From Dendrolimus kikuchii (lineage: Eukaryota > Arthropoda > Insecta > Lepidoptera > Lasiocampidae), in assembly GCA_019925095.2 (NCBI GenBank), contig CM034409.1:6699001-6763000 (forward strand): a DNA stretch of 64,000 bases. The letters are read 5' to 3'. Both the position numbers and the translations under genes were made by a program. Positions within the stretch are counted from its first letter, which is position 1. Each line of letters starts with the position of its first letter. The notes below the pieces were generated by a model. The model made no database searches and had not been told where the DNA came from. It saw only the letters and a list, made by a program, of their open reading frames with translations. This document shows positions 10,578 to 22,351 of the stretch, piece after piece.

Positions 10578-10842
10578 TAAAAACCGAGTTGAAAAACTAA
10601 AAAGTATAAAATAACTTATTTCTAAAGCTATTTTTAATTATAATATTTTTTTAATATATATTATCTAAAACATCTTAAAGTCGGTGCTTAGCAATTTTTA
10701 CAAAATATAGTAATTTTTATACTTTACTTCGCACCGACTTCAAGATGTTTTAGATAATATATATTAAAAATAAGATATTATAATTAAAAATAGCTTTAGA
10801 AATAAATTATTTTATAGTTTTTAGTTTTTGAAGTGGGTTTTT
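10578..10842. repeat. Long inverted repeat, ~108-bp arms
   Basis: The left arm (10578-10686) is close to the reverse complement of the right arm (10731-10842). Matching blocks include 'ttctaaagctatttttaatt', 'aatatatattatctaaaaca' and 'aagtcggtgc'. The loop is about 44 nt. It is AT-rich with no coding frame. It lies inside M1 and next to a lepidopteran-type 'gtcggtt' repeat. Confidence 0.85.
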
Positions 10843-10849
10843 TTTAAAC

Positions 10850-11164
10850 GAAGTTTTTTTTATTTGTTACTTTTTAGTGTCTAGCTATGGGTAGGCCTAC
10901 GAAAGTTGCCGCGCGCCTTAAAAAATATAGGTCCTAAGGACGGAACGGAACGGAATTTTTTTTCACAAAAAATTATCATAAAATGAAAACTACTGGGCCA
11001 AACTATGTTAAATTTTTAGGGGACCAAATGGCACCTATTCCGCATCGAACTAAAAAAGAATCACGTAAATCGGATCATAAATCTCAGAGTAATCGGTGTA
11101 CATACATAAAACAAAAAAAATACAAATCAAGTTGACCACCTCCTCCTTTTGGAAGTCGGTTACA
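10850..11164 (-). repeat. 'accgacttcca' type interspersed repeat fragment
   Basis: Ends in 'cctccttttggaagtcggtt'. A partial relative is at 25430-25480 ('gccgacttcaaaaggaggag'). It carries 'gaaaactactgggccaaac', typical of this repeat class as I recall it. No coding capacity. Confidence 0.45.
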
Positions 11165-11599
11165 AAGAGATAACACATAAAATTTAATTGGAAATAAAAC
11201 ACATTTCTCTTTACACGTTAGTATTAATTTTCAATTTTAAATAAAACTTAAAAGATTTCAAATGAATTCTAGCTTTATCTGTATAGTGTTTACTTCTACT
11301 ACAGATATTCTATTATACGTAATTCAAAGTAAATTGTACGTAACAGTGCATATAATTTTGAACTTTATCACAGTGATTTAAAGAGTAATTTAGATTGAGT
11401 TTTTTGAATATGTTGACGGATATAGGCTTAAAGAATTATATTTATATTAATAAAAATTACAGAAGAATTATCAGTGAGTATATTCTCCGAAGATTCACTT
11501 CTACTGCGTGTGAACTGCATACACACATTTTTTTTAATGACACGCCTTTCCTTTACCTATATTTTGGTTCTGATGTCCATTTCCGACGTACTTCCTAGC

Positions 11600-12130
11600 A
11601 GAGAATTACATACATAAAACTGATAAAAATCGCGCGAAATTGAATTCGCAGTGCGGTCTAGCCTTAGAAGTCAAACAATTATTTTCCATAAAAGCCATAG
11701 CTTAGTGGTGGCGCGGCTTCCAATTCTGGCCAGAGAGCATGTATCATTTATCCCGATAAATGACGTCATTTCCGTGATATATAGCCAAAAAGATGGCACT
11801 GTAATCACGTGTTTTGGTGCTGTAATTGCTATTCACTAACAAACATGTCGTCATGGCAACGCGAACGAAATTTCACTAGTATTACTAGCACTTGATAAAT
11901 TTTACAGTCCAACACACATTCTCAAAAGCAAACCGGAGTTATGTAAACAGCCTCACAAAATCTCACACGTGTGAGTGCAATGAACTTGACATTTCGAAAT
12001 GTGTATGTTTTGTGAAAGCATAACCCAAAAACTCAAGTGCTAATGAATATGAGACAACTCCATACCAATATGCTGTGCTATATTGGATGCGATCACCCTA
12101 CCTCGCAAAATAATAACAAAGATTAAGGCG
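11600..12130. other. Unassigned; one small repeat motif
   Basis: 11843-11885 ('catgtcgtcatggcaacgcg') is the inverse of motifs at about 16385-16415 and 57305-57340. No coding frame or RNA gene was recognised. Confidence 0.4.
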
Positions 12131-12132
12131 GG

Positions 12133-12395
12133 TGAAACGATTACAATTATGGCATTGTTTCACGGTGGAAACGCTACCAGTGCGTACCAAACGTTTCGCC
12201 TCCACGTTCCTTCTACGTACGGCAGAATTGTGGAATGCACTACCAGAGTCCGTGTTTCCCGAAAAGTACAATCCGGCTATCTTCAAGTCTCGTGGGAATA
12301 GGTACTATCTAGGAAAGCATGCTCCATCTTCGACCGCATCATCGTCAGTCATTGGAAGTGATCGTGATCAAAGGCAAACCTATTTAATATGAAAA
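12133..12395 (+). pseudogene. LINE ORF2 C-terminal fragment, family L6
   Basis: One frame reads LPVRTKRFASTFLLRTAELW then NALPESVFP and a YNPAIFKSR stretch, a pattern typical of the C-terminal end of non-LTR retrotransposon ORF2 proteins (an RT.RF..SF..RTA.LWN.LP...FP..YN...FK signature). No reverse transcriptase or endonuclease motif is present, so only the 3' coding end remains. A second, frameshifted member is at 19260-19512 on the minus strand. Confidence 0.65.
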
Positions 12396-12689
12396 AAAAG
12401 TTAAAATTTTTACTTATCACTTGCTAAGCCAAGCTATAAGTAACAAAAGCCGTGGTAACTTACTTACTTATAACCAGATGAGACATATTTTTGAAAAGTT
12501 ATATTGATTTGTAAACAGGCCTATGATCGATCTATGATCAATCGAAAAGTGTTTATGGCTAGTTTTGAAGTCTTCAAAGCATAGCAATAATATTCCATAA
12601 ACGGTTTTTATTTTATTTTTTAATTATGTTTCTTACGATACCAATTTTTATTAGTTAACAGAACGGTGTATATACCTATATGTACCTAA

Positions 12690-13371
12690 TAGCTTCTGCC
12701 CGCGACTTCGTCCGCGTGGAATAGTAACTTTAACCCGCGACTTTGTTTACGTAAAGCCTGAAAATATTTTTAAATCTTAATGACAGCCCGCCGGCCTTGC
12801 ACATCATAAAAGCGCGCGCAGTACTTGATCATTATTTTGCTGCGATGTTATTTTAAAAATGCGATATCTCCTAAGATAGTCATTGAAATGGAATGATGTA
12901 AATGGCAATTTTGTTTTAAATTAAATACTTGTGATGAATAACGTATTTATTTGGATAAGGATTAATATCATGTTTATAAAAACACCTTTGCAAATAATGC
13001 ATTATTTTAGGACAGATTTGGTTAGCATAAAAAAGGTTATAGTGAGCCAACCAAGATAGTCTTATGCTGTCCCGGACTTTTTTTAGAACTTTTAAAGGGG
13101 AGCAATTCTGTCACACATGATTTTTGCGAAACTTTAAGCGTTTACGCAGCGCACGCAGCGGAAGCTCTCAAAAGGAAAAAAACCCCTGATTTTGAAACAT
13201 TCTTCATTGGTGCTCCGCTCCTATTGGTCTTAGCGTGATGGTATTTAGCCTATAGCCTTCCTCGATAAATGGACTATCTAAGACTGAAATAATTTTTCAA
13301 ATCAGACCAGTAGTTTCTGAGATTAGCGCGTTCAAGCAAACAAACTCTTCAGCTTTATATATTAGTATAGA
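12690..13371 (-). mobile_element. Helitron HelC ('cccgcgacttcgtccgcg' family)
   Basis: Begins 'ctaatagcttctgcccgcga' and ends 'tatattagtataga', the reverse of a TCTATACTAATATA 5' terminus. It contains the familiar 'agaccagtagtttctgagat' stretch. It is 682 bp and non-coding. Related 3' ends are at 23247 and 28737. Confidence 0.7.
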
Positions 13372-13812
13372 TATTGACTTACCTAATCCAGCTGTGGGAC
13401 GTGTATGGGCTGTTATTAACTTGCTAAGCAATTACTTATAATTTAGGAGGCTTTTATAAGTAAGACCAAATATGTCAAAAACATTTTGATTGCACTAAAG
13501 CTACTCAATGTCTTGACGATATTAATCAAACCGAATAGGGGACAAACGTTGCAGGAAACACGGGCAGTGCGTGTCTTAACTCGACATTTCCTTTGGGACA
13601 CCCCACTCGAGGTTTTTTATTTACACTTATGTGCGTTCTGAGGAAATTGGCGATTCCGTTGTGGGGACATCGGTTACGGTTTCATGGTTTCCTTGAAGGA
13701 AGTATAATTATACTTATGTAAGTGGGGCTAAGTTGTGATTGTAGTAGATTGGATTGTCCTAGTAATTATTATTTTAATTAAAGGAAGTTATAGGCGTTTA
13801 TACGAAAAATAA
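13372..13812. other. Unassigned
   Basis: No coding frame, RNA gene or intra-window repeat was recognised apart from a short 'ctgtgggacgtgtatgggct' piece at about 13391 that resembles the 46139 SINE. Confidence 0.35.
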
Positions 13813-14337
13813 AATGTGTGTGTGCAGTTCACACGCAGTATAAGTGAAACTTCAGAGAATATAGTCACAGATGATTCTTTTCTAACTTTTATTAATATAA
13901 ATATAATTCCTTTAGCATACACCCGTCAACACATTCTAATTCAAAAAATTCAATTTAAATTACACTTTAAATCACTACCATAAAATTCAAAATTCATTGC
14001 ACCGTTACGCACAATTTCCTTCGATCTACGTATAAAAGAATATCTGCCTTAAGTATATATAGATAGAGCTAAAATCATCTTCGAATTTAGATTGATACGA
14101 TTCTTTGATATCGAATTGTTTTATAGTTCTTCTATTATACAAAGTTATAACATATAAAGGGTAACTACTATTATTCTTACTAGGGTAGCTAAAATTCATT
14201 TGAAATCTTTTAATTTTTATTTAAATTGAAAATTAATACTAAATGGTCAAGAGAAATGTTTTATTGAGAATTAAATAAGCTTGAATTTTATGTGTTTATC
14301 GATTTTCAAATCACGATTCTAAAGAAGTTTCACTTCA
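13813..14337 (-). mobile_element. MITE M1, ~525 bp
   Basis: The plus strand reads from 'tgtgtgtgtgcagttcacac' through 'gcatacacccgtcaacacat' to 'gattctaaagaagtttcact'. The ends carry 'agtgaaacttc' and 'gaagtttcact', short inverted repeats. This is the most continuous copy of M1 in the window and serves as the reference for the split copies. Confidence 0.65.
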
Positions 14338-15047
14338 AAAAACTATTGCTTCCGACTGCACAATAGAGCAGTGTAGTCTTAGGATTGCCGGTTAAATTTT
14401 AATATTAAAGAAATTAAAATTAAACCATCTCAAAGCTAAATTAAAGTTATATAAAAATAATAATTAATATCGAATAAATAAACAAAAAAGTTATACACGT
14501 GTACACATGATAAATACAATCTTTCTAATTGAAGACCCTTGCATCAAGAGATGGACAATTCCAAAATTTTCTCATTAATAATTAATTCCCATTTTTTACT
14601 ATCAATTTTATTAAAATATATGTATACTTAGTAAGTATTACTTACTTTATTAAAGCATACAAGTAATTTTTAAAGTAGTTCTGGAACATCCAAGGTCATT
14701 ATGCATTTTAGAACTGTTTATTTGGTGATTAAAAAAAAAACAGGTGTCTTTGGGACAACTGGTTGGAACGAAGTTTCAAAGACCATAGTTGTCATCGGCG
14801 GCCATCAAAGACCATCGGAGAAATCCTATAGTACTAAGGGCAATTGCAAGATGTTCTATTTTTAAAACAGCGTATATTACCCTACTGGATATTATTTTAG
14901 ATCTTATTTTATTGCATTAAAGTGCAAGAATGTATTTAAAAATATAGTGGCAGCATTTTTGCTTTCGCCTACACTTTTTTTGTCTAGTCATCCGCCGAAT
15001 AATCTGCGATAAGAAACTTAATTCCAGTAGTGTTATTTACATATAAC

Positions 15048-15417
15048 CAGGGCTTTTTTGTGAGGGCACGCAGTGCCCTTAAAATATATTTCGAAAATAT
15101 CGAAAAATTGCCATAAAAATTGAAAAAAATGAAATAATTTGAAAAAAAAGAAAAAGAACAATTTTGGTAATCTTTACAAACAATTTTGAATTTTTTAATA
15201 GGTCAAAATTATCCAAATTCAAAATCTAATCTATTTTTCCTGAACAGATACCGCGTCGCCTCGTATGAAATGTGCGATGCTCTTTAAGAGCTAAGTAAAC
15301 TTAGATTTGCAAAATCGTGATACAAGCCTAAGGAGTGCTAACCAGAAAATTGAAAATTGTACAAAAAATTATGGACTTACAACATTAGAGAATTAGCGTG
15401 CCCTCAAAAAAGAAGTG
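15048..15417. mobile_element. MITE with 22-24-bp terminal inverted repeats
   Basis: The left end 'cagggcttttttgtgagggc' plus acgc (15048-15071) matches the reverse complement of the right end 'gcgtgccctcaaaaaagaag' plus tg (15396-15417) apart from one small indel and a few terminal changes. The CAGGG start is reminiscent of hAT elements, but the flanking 8-bp sequences do not match, so the superfamily is open. The interior is AT-rich and non-coding. Confidence 0.65.
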
Positions 15418-15435
15418 ACAAAAAGAGGCCTGCAT

Positions 15436-15746
15436 TTCTTTTTATTGCAGGAGTTCAGTAGACAGGCAGACGGCCCACTGGATGGAGGGCGGTTACCATC
15501 GCCTACGAACATTTGCAACACCAAAGGTGCTACAAATGCGCTGCTGTTCTCTTAAGGGAGTCTGCAACCTGGTCACTAATGCCGGAACACAACTCAAAGT
15601 TGTTATGGCGGCATGCTCTAGACCAGGGCTGGTAGCCATCCAGTCGGGAAAATGCCCTACCACCTGGCTGCGGGTTGTTTAGTCGCCTCTTACGACAGGC
15701 CGCCCGGCCGCAGGAAATTGTATTCTTTCTCCGTTTTTGCACGGAT
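15436..15746 (-). mobile_element. S1 SINE-like element with 7-bp target duplication
   Basis: Complete copy between two cctgcat sequences (15429-15435 and 15747-15753). This is the clearest target-site duplication for S1 here and defines both ends: T-rich (poly(A) on the sense strand) at 15436 and 'cgtttttgcacggat' at 15746. Confidence 0.8.
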
Positions 15747-15753
15747 CCTGCAT

Positions 15754-17372
15754 ATAACTAAGTCCTCCTTTTTTAAAATCATTGAAAAGATGACAATACA
15801 ACTAAGTTCTCAAAAAATACTTCAATTATACTTCGACATAATCATCCAGTCGATACTCATAGTGTTTTATGTCAAGGCTATATTGTGTTTATGTCACCCA
15901 TGTAACACGACACCGGAATCTGCATTGTAAACCTGAGATCACGTGGTAAGGTGGTCTAAGGTAACACGATCTGGAGCAATCTGAGTGGAATTAATTGTTT
16001 CATCCTTTGGATTATGGGAAAATATTTCTTTTATAGACATATGTATGTGGGTATTTTTAATGAACTTATATAACTCTAGTAAGTTATATAAGTTCATTAA
16101 AAATTATTAAAAATTAAAAATGTCATTAATCACAAATTATTATAAACGAATTCAAAACTCAATTGTATCGCTGACTCGTGTGTTTATTATTTCTCAACAA
16201 AAGCTTGAACATGAGTTTTCGTATCACTGATGGAACAAATTTCCATGTTCTTTATCATGCATAAATTAATTACTTCTGAAAAACTGACGACGAATATATA
16301 TTGTTAAAAATTTTAATAGAAAAAATTGGTTTAAAACTCTACATGGATTTATTGTTATTTAAGTTACTAACAGTGCCAGAGAAAATTCGTCCGCGTTGCC
16401 ATGATGACGTATTTACTAGTGATTTGCAAAGGCGTCGTAGAAAAAAAGCGAAATGTATCCCAAATGATAACCCGAGTATAAAGAAAGAAAAAGACTATTT
16501 AAAATAGCGACGTACTTGCACTAATTACAAATCATAGTAAAAACAAAGAAACAAGTTTTGAGTACATATACGCCACATTTTCTGCAAATGAGGTTTGCAC
16601 TCAGCTTATTGCTGTGCCGGAGTTTTATCCGACACAACGCTGATTTTTAGTATACCTAAGCTAACTCTTTATCGAGTTTCATTCAAATCCATTCAAAAGT
16701 TTTCTTTTCCAACAGACAGACAGACAAAATTTTAAAAGTCGTATTTTGGAATCTACTGGTACGAAATAGGCTCTTGGTTTTTTTTTCTTTTAAAATTCGA
16801 TGCATACACTCGACCCTTGTACAGATTTATTTCGATAGATCAAAAATCCCTAAAAATACTTTCTTAGCGCAGACCGCACCGTCCCAATCACTCACTATAA
16901 TGCATTTCACGTTGCAAAGATAATAAAGCAACCACGCAACGATCTAACGAATGCGAATGCCAAACACATGGCAAAAACTCGCAAATTCACAATCAGGAAT
17001 GATAAACCAAACACAACATTAAACATCAAACTACATATTTTACACACGGAAACAAAAAACAAAGTCACCAATGAGATAAACGGTCCGGCATTACATCATA
17101 ATTGTCTTTGCCAAATATAACCATGTTTCAAGTGTTTATACCATTCGTGAATAAATAATGGTATATACTAAGAGTATCCTGACCTAACATGCCTTCTTCA
17201 TGCGTAATGTGTGACCGGACTAATTTCACATACTTAAGCCCGTGTTCTGGAACACTCCTGATACGTTTTTTTTAACTATTGTAGTATAAGTATTTTTAAA
17301 TTCATTTTTTTACTGCGACTAGTTATTTTTAGCGGATTTAAGACTCGTGGCAACATTAAAATTTCATTTATA
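15754..17372. other. Unassigned, with repeat fragments
   Basis: 16054-16103 is a hairpin (listed separately). 16385-16440 shares 'cgcgttgccatgatgacgta' and 'gatttgcaaaggcgtcgtag' with the reverse of 57270-57340. 16565-16650 is a copy of the 6063-6200 repeat. A 68-codon frame at 16301-16507 overlaps these and is not supported as a gene. Confidence 0.4.
16054..16103. repeat. Perfect 22-bp-arm hairpin, 6-nt loop
   Basis: Arms 16054-16075 and 16082-16103 ('tttttaatgaacttatataa' plus ct) are perfect reverse complements around ctagta. On the plus strand the hairpin is followed by 'attattaaaaattaaaaatg'. Confidence 0.85.
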
Positions 17373-18395
17373 ATTCAATCAACCAATCAATAACTCTTTA
17401 TTGTACACCAATAAAAAAAAACTTCAGACTAAAACTATGTCTCATTATGCACAAAGGGCGGTCTTATCGCTCAAAAGCGATCTCTTCCAGACAACCCCAG
17501 GAATGAATTGAGATTATAATGACGATGGTGGTATAGATGATAATACATAGTACAATTTCTTCTAGTAATAAATATATACATGCAGTATATACAGATGTTC
17601 TATATATTAAACAGATATATACTTAATATACATAACATACAAATACATATCTACAAAAATATGTATAATTTTTTTTTATTGCAGGAGATCAGCAGACAGG
17701 CAGACGGCCCACTTGATGGAAAGCGGTTACCATCGCCTATGGACATTTGCAACACCAAAGTTGCTACAAATGCGCTGCTGCTCTCTTAAGGGAGACTGGA
17801 ACCTGGTCACTAATGCCGGAACACAAATCAAGGTTGTTATGACGACATACTTTAGACCAGGGGTGGTAGCCATCCAGTCGGGCAAATACCCTACCACCTG
17901 GTTGTGGGTTGTTAAGTCGCCTCTTACGACAGGCCGCCCGGCCGCAGGAAATTGTATTCTTTCTCGTTCCTGCACAGATAAATGTTTATAGATAAATATA
18001 TATGTACATATATTTAAATATCATCATATTCCAAGGACAGGAAGTATTTTCTCATGATCGTTTTAAATTTTGGTAGCGATTTTGTTTGTCTAATAGCAAT
18101 TGGCAGCGTGTTCCAAAGCTTTATATTTATAGCCTTGAAGGTAAAAGAATTGTTGTAGAAAGTTACACTATGCGCAGGGGTATTTACTTTCAGTTTAGTG
18201 GAAGGCCGTAAGCTATGGGAGCACGAAATAATGTCAAAGGCGTTCTTTAAGATAATGAGGAGTATTTGGGACAAATAAGATACTGTACAGAAGACAAAGA
18301 ATATGAGTATTCCGGCGAATACGAATTGGGAACTTGAGTTTTTTACGGAATTCAGAGACGTGGTCATATTTCCGTAGGCCAAATATGAACCTTAT
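17373..18395 (-). pseudogene. LINE family L5: ORF2 C-terminus and 3' UTR, with an S1 inside
   Basis: The minus-strand frame at 18014-18382 ends in NSFTFKAINIKLWNTLPIAI then RQTKSLPKFKT and a stop, the F...N..LWN.LP..IRQ..S...FK signature of a non-LTR ORF2 C-terminus. Its 3' UTR (to the left) holds 'gatcgcttttgagcgataag', 'accgccctttgtgc', a polyadenylation-like 'acaataaagagttatt' and a (TTGATTGA)-type tail at 17373-17400. S1 at 17668-17980 splits the 3' UTR. No RT domain is present, so this is a dead 5'-truncated copy. Clade assignment (jockey or CR1-like) is not secure. Confidence 0.65.
17668..17980 (-). mobile_element. S1 SINE-like element, inside L5
   Basis: Full-length S1 from poly(T) plus 'gcaggagatcagcagacagg' to 'tcgttcctgcacagat'. 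It sits in the 3' UTR of the L5 LINE and is therefore younger than that LINE copy. Confidence 0.8.
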
Positions 18396-18689
18396 ACAGA
18401 AGTTTCACTGACATAAGATAGAATATTGATTTAAAGGCAAATTAGTTTATGTTCTAGACGTTAGGGCCAGGTTATACATATTTTATAATGGGGAGTGCTC
18501 CGACGAGTTGCTTGAGCTGTTGCCTACGTCGTTATTCTAACATCGCATCTTTCGCTGGCGGTTGAAAGTTCATCCACACTATCGACACTTAGCAGTCGTC
18601 CACCATATGTGGCGCCTGATCATTATACCATACGTCTGAATATTGTGGAGTAAGTTCCTGCGGTATTTCCATAGCCCTACCTCTATATC

Positions 18690-18985
18690 ACGAAGCTGGC
18701 GAACAGGCAGAATGGTAAGTGATTACCGTCGCTCATAGACGTTTGTAAAACCAGGGGCGAAGCCAACAGGTTGCTAGCCGTTTGGACGAAATAAGAGATT
18801 GGAATAGAGGGATCAAGACAAGAGGTATTGGATAGAAAGGACAGGATAGGGTAATGATAGGCGGAAGGTAAATGGACCATTGGAATTCTCACACGAACGC
18901 ACGAAATACGATTAGCTCAAGGCTAATCGTTTCATGCCGATATTCTATAAGAGCGTGGTATCACACCGATCGAGCCCTAAGAACT
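18690..18985 (-). mobile_element. S3 retroelement, second copy
   Basis: 'cgaagctggcgaacaggcag', 'gattaccgtcgctcatagac' and 'cacgaaatacgattagctca' match 9478-9810 in order. Open frames across it are by-products. Confidence 0.6.
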
Positions 18986-19259
18986 GTAGTCAAGTTATTG
19001 CGGACAGAGAGCAACCCCTGACCCGCCCGCCGGAGCATACCTCTGCACGTCCCGCATACCGCCGACGCCAATAGCGCGCACAGTTAGCAGCTAGGCGTCG
19101 GACGGAACGTGGGATATAAGAAGCGGCCCTGAAAGTCGGAAATGCACCAATGCACATTGCACGAGCACTTGCACTTAATGGCACTTAATCGCACTACTCT
19201 CTGCCATTCACCATTATATTCTCTGTTACTCGTCTATGTATAGTTTTAAATTAATTGTA
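18986..19259. other. GC-rich unassigned block
   Basis: About 19005-19130 is GC- and CpG-rich in an AT-rich setting ('cccgcccgccggagcatacc', 'gcgtcggacggaacgtggga'). I recognise no protein or repeat; it could be part of an unrecognised element. Confidence 0.35.
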
Positions 19260-19512
19260 AATATAAAAATAATAAGTCACACAGTCCACATCGTAAGTAA
19301 TGATATCTAGAAGGTAGCTATTCACTTTGCAACTATCGGGAAAGACAGTTTCCTGCAATGAGTTCCACTCTTTTCCGGTGCACTGAAGGTGCTAAGCGGT
19401 TAGTTCGTATAGGTAGAACATCCACCATATATCCGTATCGCATGGCAGTGCGTCTGGTCGTCTGATGATGGGAGACTGCGGGATCGTAAAAAGTATCAAA
19501 TAAAAGAATAAA
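19260..19512 (-). pseudogene. LINE ORF2 C-terminal fragment, family L6, frameshifted
   Basis: On the minus strand one frame gives FDTFYDPAVSHHQTTRRTAM and then VDVLPIRTNRLAPSV. A different frame continues with TGKEWNSLQETVFPD. Together these follow the L6 order seen at 12133-12395 (IRTNR..., then WN.LP..VFP), so a frameshift has broken the copy. Confidence 0.6.
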
Positions 19513-20140
19513 CGCAGGGGTTTTTGCACAACATTCACATCTTTGGGAAATAATATCTGGTTACTTATTTACTTAAAAATAAGAACAATAAAAATCTTGT
19601 GATGGTTTTCAAACTCTGACTAACTTAACTATATATAATATACCCCTCACAACTATATACACCGAAACAAAGTTTCAACCCCGCTATACATGTATAGCGG
19701 ACCACCTAATTAATATCTTTAAATTTTTCGGGAATTCATTATACAACTTTATAGCGCTAAATAGACTTACACTTTTCTGTCAAAATGACTGTGACTTACA
19801 CGGACAAGCAGACGCACGAACTTGGCGATTACATAACTACGGAACCCTAAAAATAATATAGGTTACATTTAGATTTATACACAAAGGCGGTGTAGTGCTA
19901 TATACTGTGTGATATCACCAAAGTCTACAATCACCAGCTAAGAGGCCCCTAACCTAAATGAATTACAGCCATTGAACAACGCCGGGTCTATTTGGGGTCA
20001 GCGGCTAGAAAATGACGGGACTCTTATTATTTAATCTTCTACTCAAAGGATTCTTTATGCTTTTGTTTTGGACAGGTGTCGACAACATTTTTAAGATGAT
20101 GTAGTTGGATATTTTATTAAATATTTAAAATGTATAATAT
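19513..20140. other. Unassigned
   Basis: Contains a perfect 20-bp palindrome, ccgctatacatgtatagcgg (19681-19700). No gene or repeat partner was recognised. Confidence 0.4.
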
Positions 20141-20642
20141 TGTTACGACCTAAACGCCGACAAAAACGAATTCACACCTGCATACCCGTAGAAAACATTT
20201 TACTACCTTTCGGCATTTGGACTTCTCTTGTTTACTTATTTATTGGCATGCGTTTACTAATTATTCTAGAGAACAGTCCATTGTTTTATTGTACTCGTTT
20301 ATGGCCATTGCGGTCGACTCATTAGCCAGGTGTCTCGGATTTAAAGTACAAACTGATTCTAGGAAATTCGGTCCACGCGGCCGGGCAGACATATTGCATC
20401 TGTACAGTATAAAGCAACGCCCCAACTGAGGGACGAGGCAGTCGAGCGATAACCACAAGCGAAGCAAGACGTGCGTACTACAATCAGGAAACTTTTAGTG
20501 ACTCTTCGGACGGACTTCTGCATTACGTTTGGACTTGTTGTGTTCGGTTATATTTGTACCTGTGTTATACGTGTTTGTATAGTTCTACAAAACTCTATTG
20601 TACTCTAACGGCGTTTTAATTCAAGTCTCGCGACTCGAAACA
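20141..20642 (+). mobile_element. Solo LTR, ~502 bp
   Basis: Starts tgttacgacc. It contains 'acagtataaagcaacgcccc' (a TATA-like element about mid-length), 'ttgttgtgttcggttatatt' and 'acctgtgttatacgtgtttg', and ends near 'cgaaaca' where the related LTRs have 'cgtaaca'. The left flank is atat, the right is ttaa, so the duplication is not conserved. No internal retroelement genes are adjacent. Confidence 0.75.
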
Positions 20643-20927
20643 TTAAATATAATAAAATAAAATAAAAGTAATATTTAAAATAACATATACATTTTAAATA
20701 TTCAATATATAATAATAATAAATTATCTAAATTTCACATACTCGACAAATTAATATAAGATTTCAATTTAAATCCCTAAAATTATCATTGAAATTCCTTG
20801 AGCCTTTTCCAATCCTTATTACGCACAAACTTTCAGACAGACAAAAAAAAATTATATACGGTCCTTTATGTTTGTGCATCGTACTTGAAATAGCAGTTTT
20901 CACTTAAATTTTGGCGTTTATTTTAAA

Positions 20928-21318
20928 CGTAATACCGAATACCGCGTTCGTAATACCGAAGTAAGAAAGAGAGTTGGTCTGAAAGAGAGTGTCGGGGTGA
21001 AGGTAAGGAAAGGAATGCTCCGGTGGTTCGGGCATATGGAAAGAATGCATGATGAAAGAATGACTAAACAGATATACAATGCAAAAGTGGATGGATGCAG
21101 AACTCGTGGAAGGCCACGACACACCTTCCATGATCAAATTGATCGTGTACTAGCAGAAGGTGATGTCAGGAGCCTTAAGAACAGACGAGCGTGCATGACA
21201 AGAGTTATGACTGTCAAAGAAGGAAGTGAGGTGTGTAAGAATAAGCCTGAATGGCGCTCTGTTGTTCGTGCCTACCCCGCAAGGGAACTGGCGTGATGTT
21301 ATGTATGTATTATGTATG
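20928..21318 (+). mobile_element. RTE-like LINE L1, 391-bp 3' end
   Basis: Frame 20942-21296 encodes the C-terminal ~118 residues of L1 ORF2, including MLRWFGHMERMHDERM and GRPRHTF, ending AYPARELA and TGA. It is followed by ATGT-type repeats. A 9-bp duplication, tattttaaa, flanks it (20919-20927, 21319-21327). The 5' junction carries a short local duplication ('cgtaataccgaa' twice), a common trace of imprecise 5' joining in target-primed insertion. Confidence 0.8.
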
Positions 21319-21327
21319 TATTTTAAA

Positions 21328-22351
21328 ATCACATCTGTGATTTTAACTACACTTAAATTTCATTTGTAAAGATGTATGTGGTGAACATGAAATTGTTTTC
21401 TCTCTATCTTTAATGGTCTAATAAAAATAATCCCAGGTGTTGGATTACATATTTCAGATTATTTATATTATAATCATCATTAAAATACGGCTCATAAATA
21501 ACCAGGAATATAAATTAACATTGCTTTCGAAAACATTCAACATTAATGCCGGACACATTTAAAACTTTCTATTTTCAAATTGTTTGACACACCTGCCTAT
21601 CTATGATAGGTCCATCTGACGCAGGGGTACCAAAAACAGGTTCACAAAATCTTTTCAAACAGTCCTAATGGATGCCTCACGTGGGATACAAGCATAGACA
21701 ATGGACGTGCGAAACCCTTGTCTATTCATAGAGTTCTCTTTCTCACGGGTGAAAGGGTCCGCGGGATTTTGCGCAATTTATTACCACCTATACTTTGTTT
21801 TTCTTACAAGATAAATTTTCAGTTAAATTGTGTCTTTACATGACTAATATAAAACATTTTCTAATTTAGTATCTAAGTGTAGATTAAACGGCTTATTGAA
21901 TTCAAGAAATTCTGCTGGATTTCTTAGAAAATCTTAAGATTGTATATTGTAACACTTGAGCACTGATTAGTTCATAGTTCGCGTACAATAATAATAATTG
22001 TATATGGGACATGAGATTAAGAACTAAGATGTTTACGTCATATTATGAACTTTTAAACCTTTCACAATTTAACAATGGTTTATGCTCTATCTAGTATTAA
22101 TATAAGTTAACTGTTAGGTACTAGTTTCCCTGTGACATAGCCGCGGGTCAAGCACAAGTATCTAGCTCTATTTTACTTACATAAAAACAAAATTAGCACG
22201 AGCAAAGCCACGAGCAAAAGCAATTGTATAGATAAACTTTCCTTGAAAAATTACCTATCTAGTAGTGAAAATGCTTAATAATCCGTTGCGTGGTTTAGGA
22301 GTAGTTAGCGGATATACATAACAGACATATGCGGAAAGCGACTTTATCTTA
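21328..22351. other. Unassigned AT-rich sequence
   Basis: No coding frame above background, RNA gene or intra-window repeat was recognised. Confidence 0.4.

Larger units (their letters stand above)
10513..11530 (+). mobile_element. MITE M1, split by a fold-back insertion
   Basis: 10513-10560 ('aacttctttagaatcgctgt') is the left end of M1. The remainder resumes near 11165 ('agataacacataaaatttaa') and continues through 'tgttgacggatataggctta' to 'tctactgcgtgtgaactgca' and 'acacacattttt'. The other M1 copies (13813-14337, 29468-29805, 42708-43040, 47557-48378) show these parts joined. Confidence 0.55.

Noticed and set aside
20140..20467. Overlapping frames on both strands, as at 39941-40206
   Set aside because: They lie inside solo LTRs, which are non-coding.
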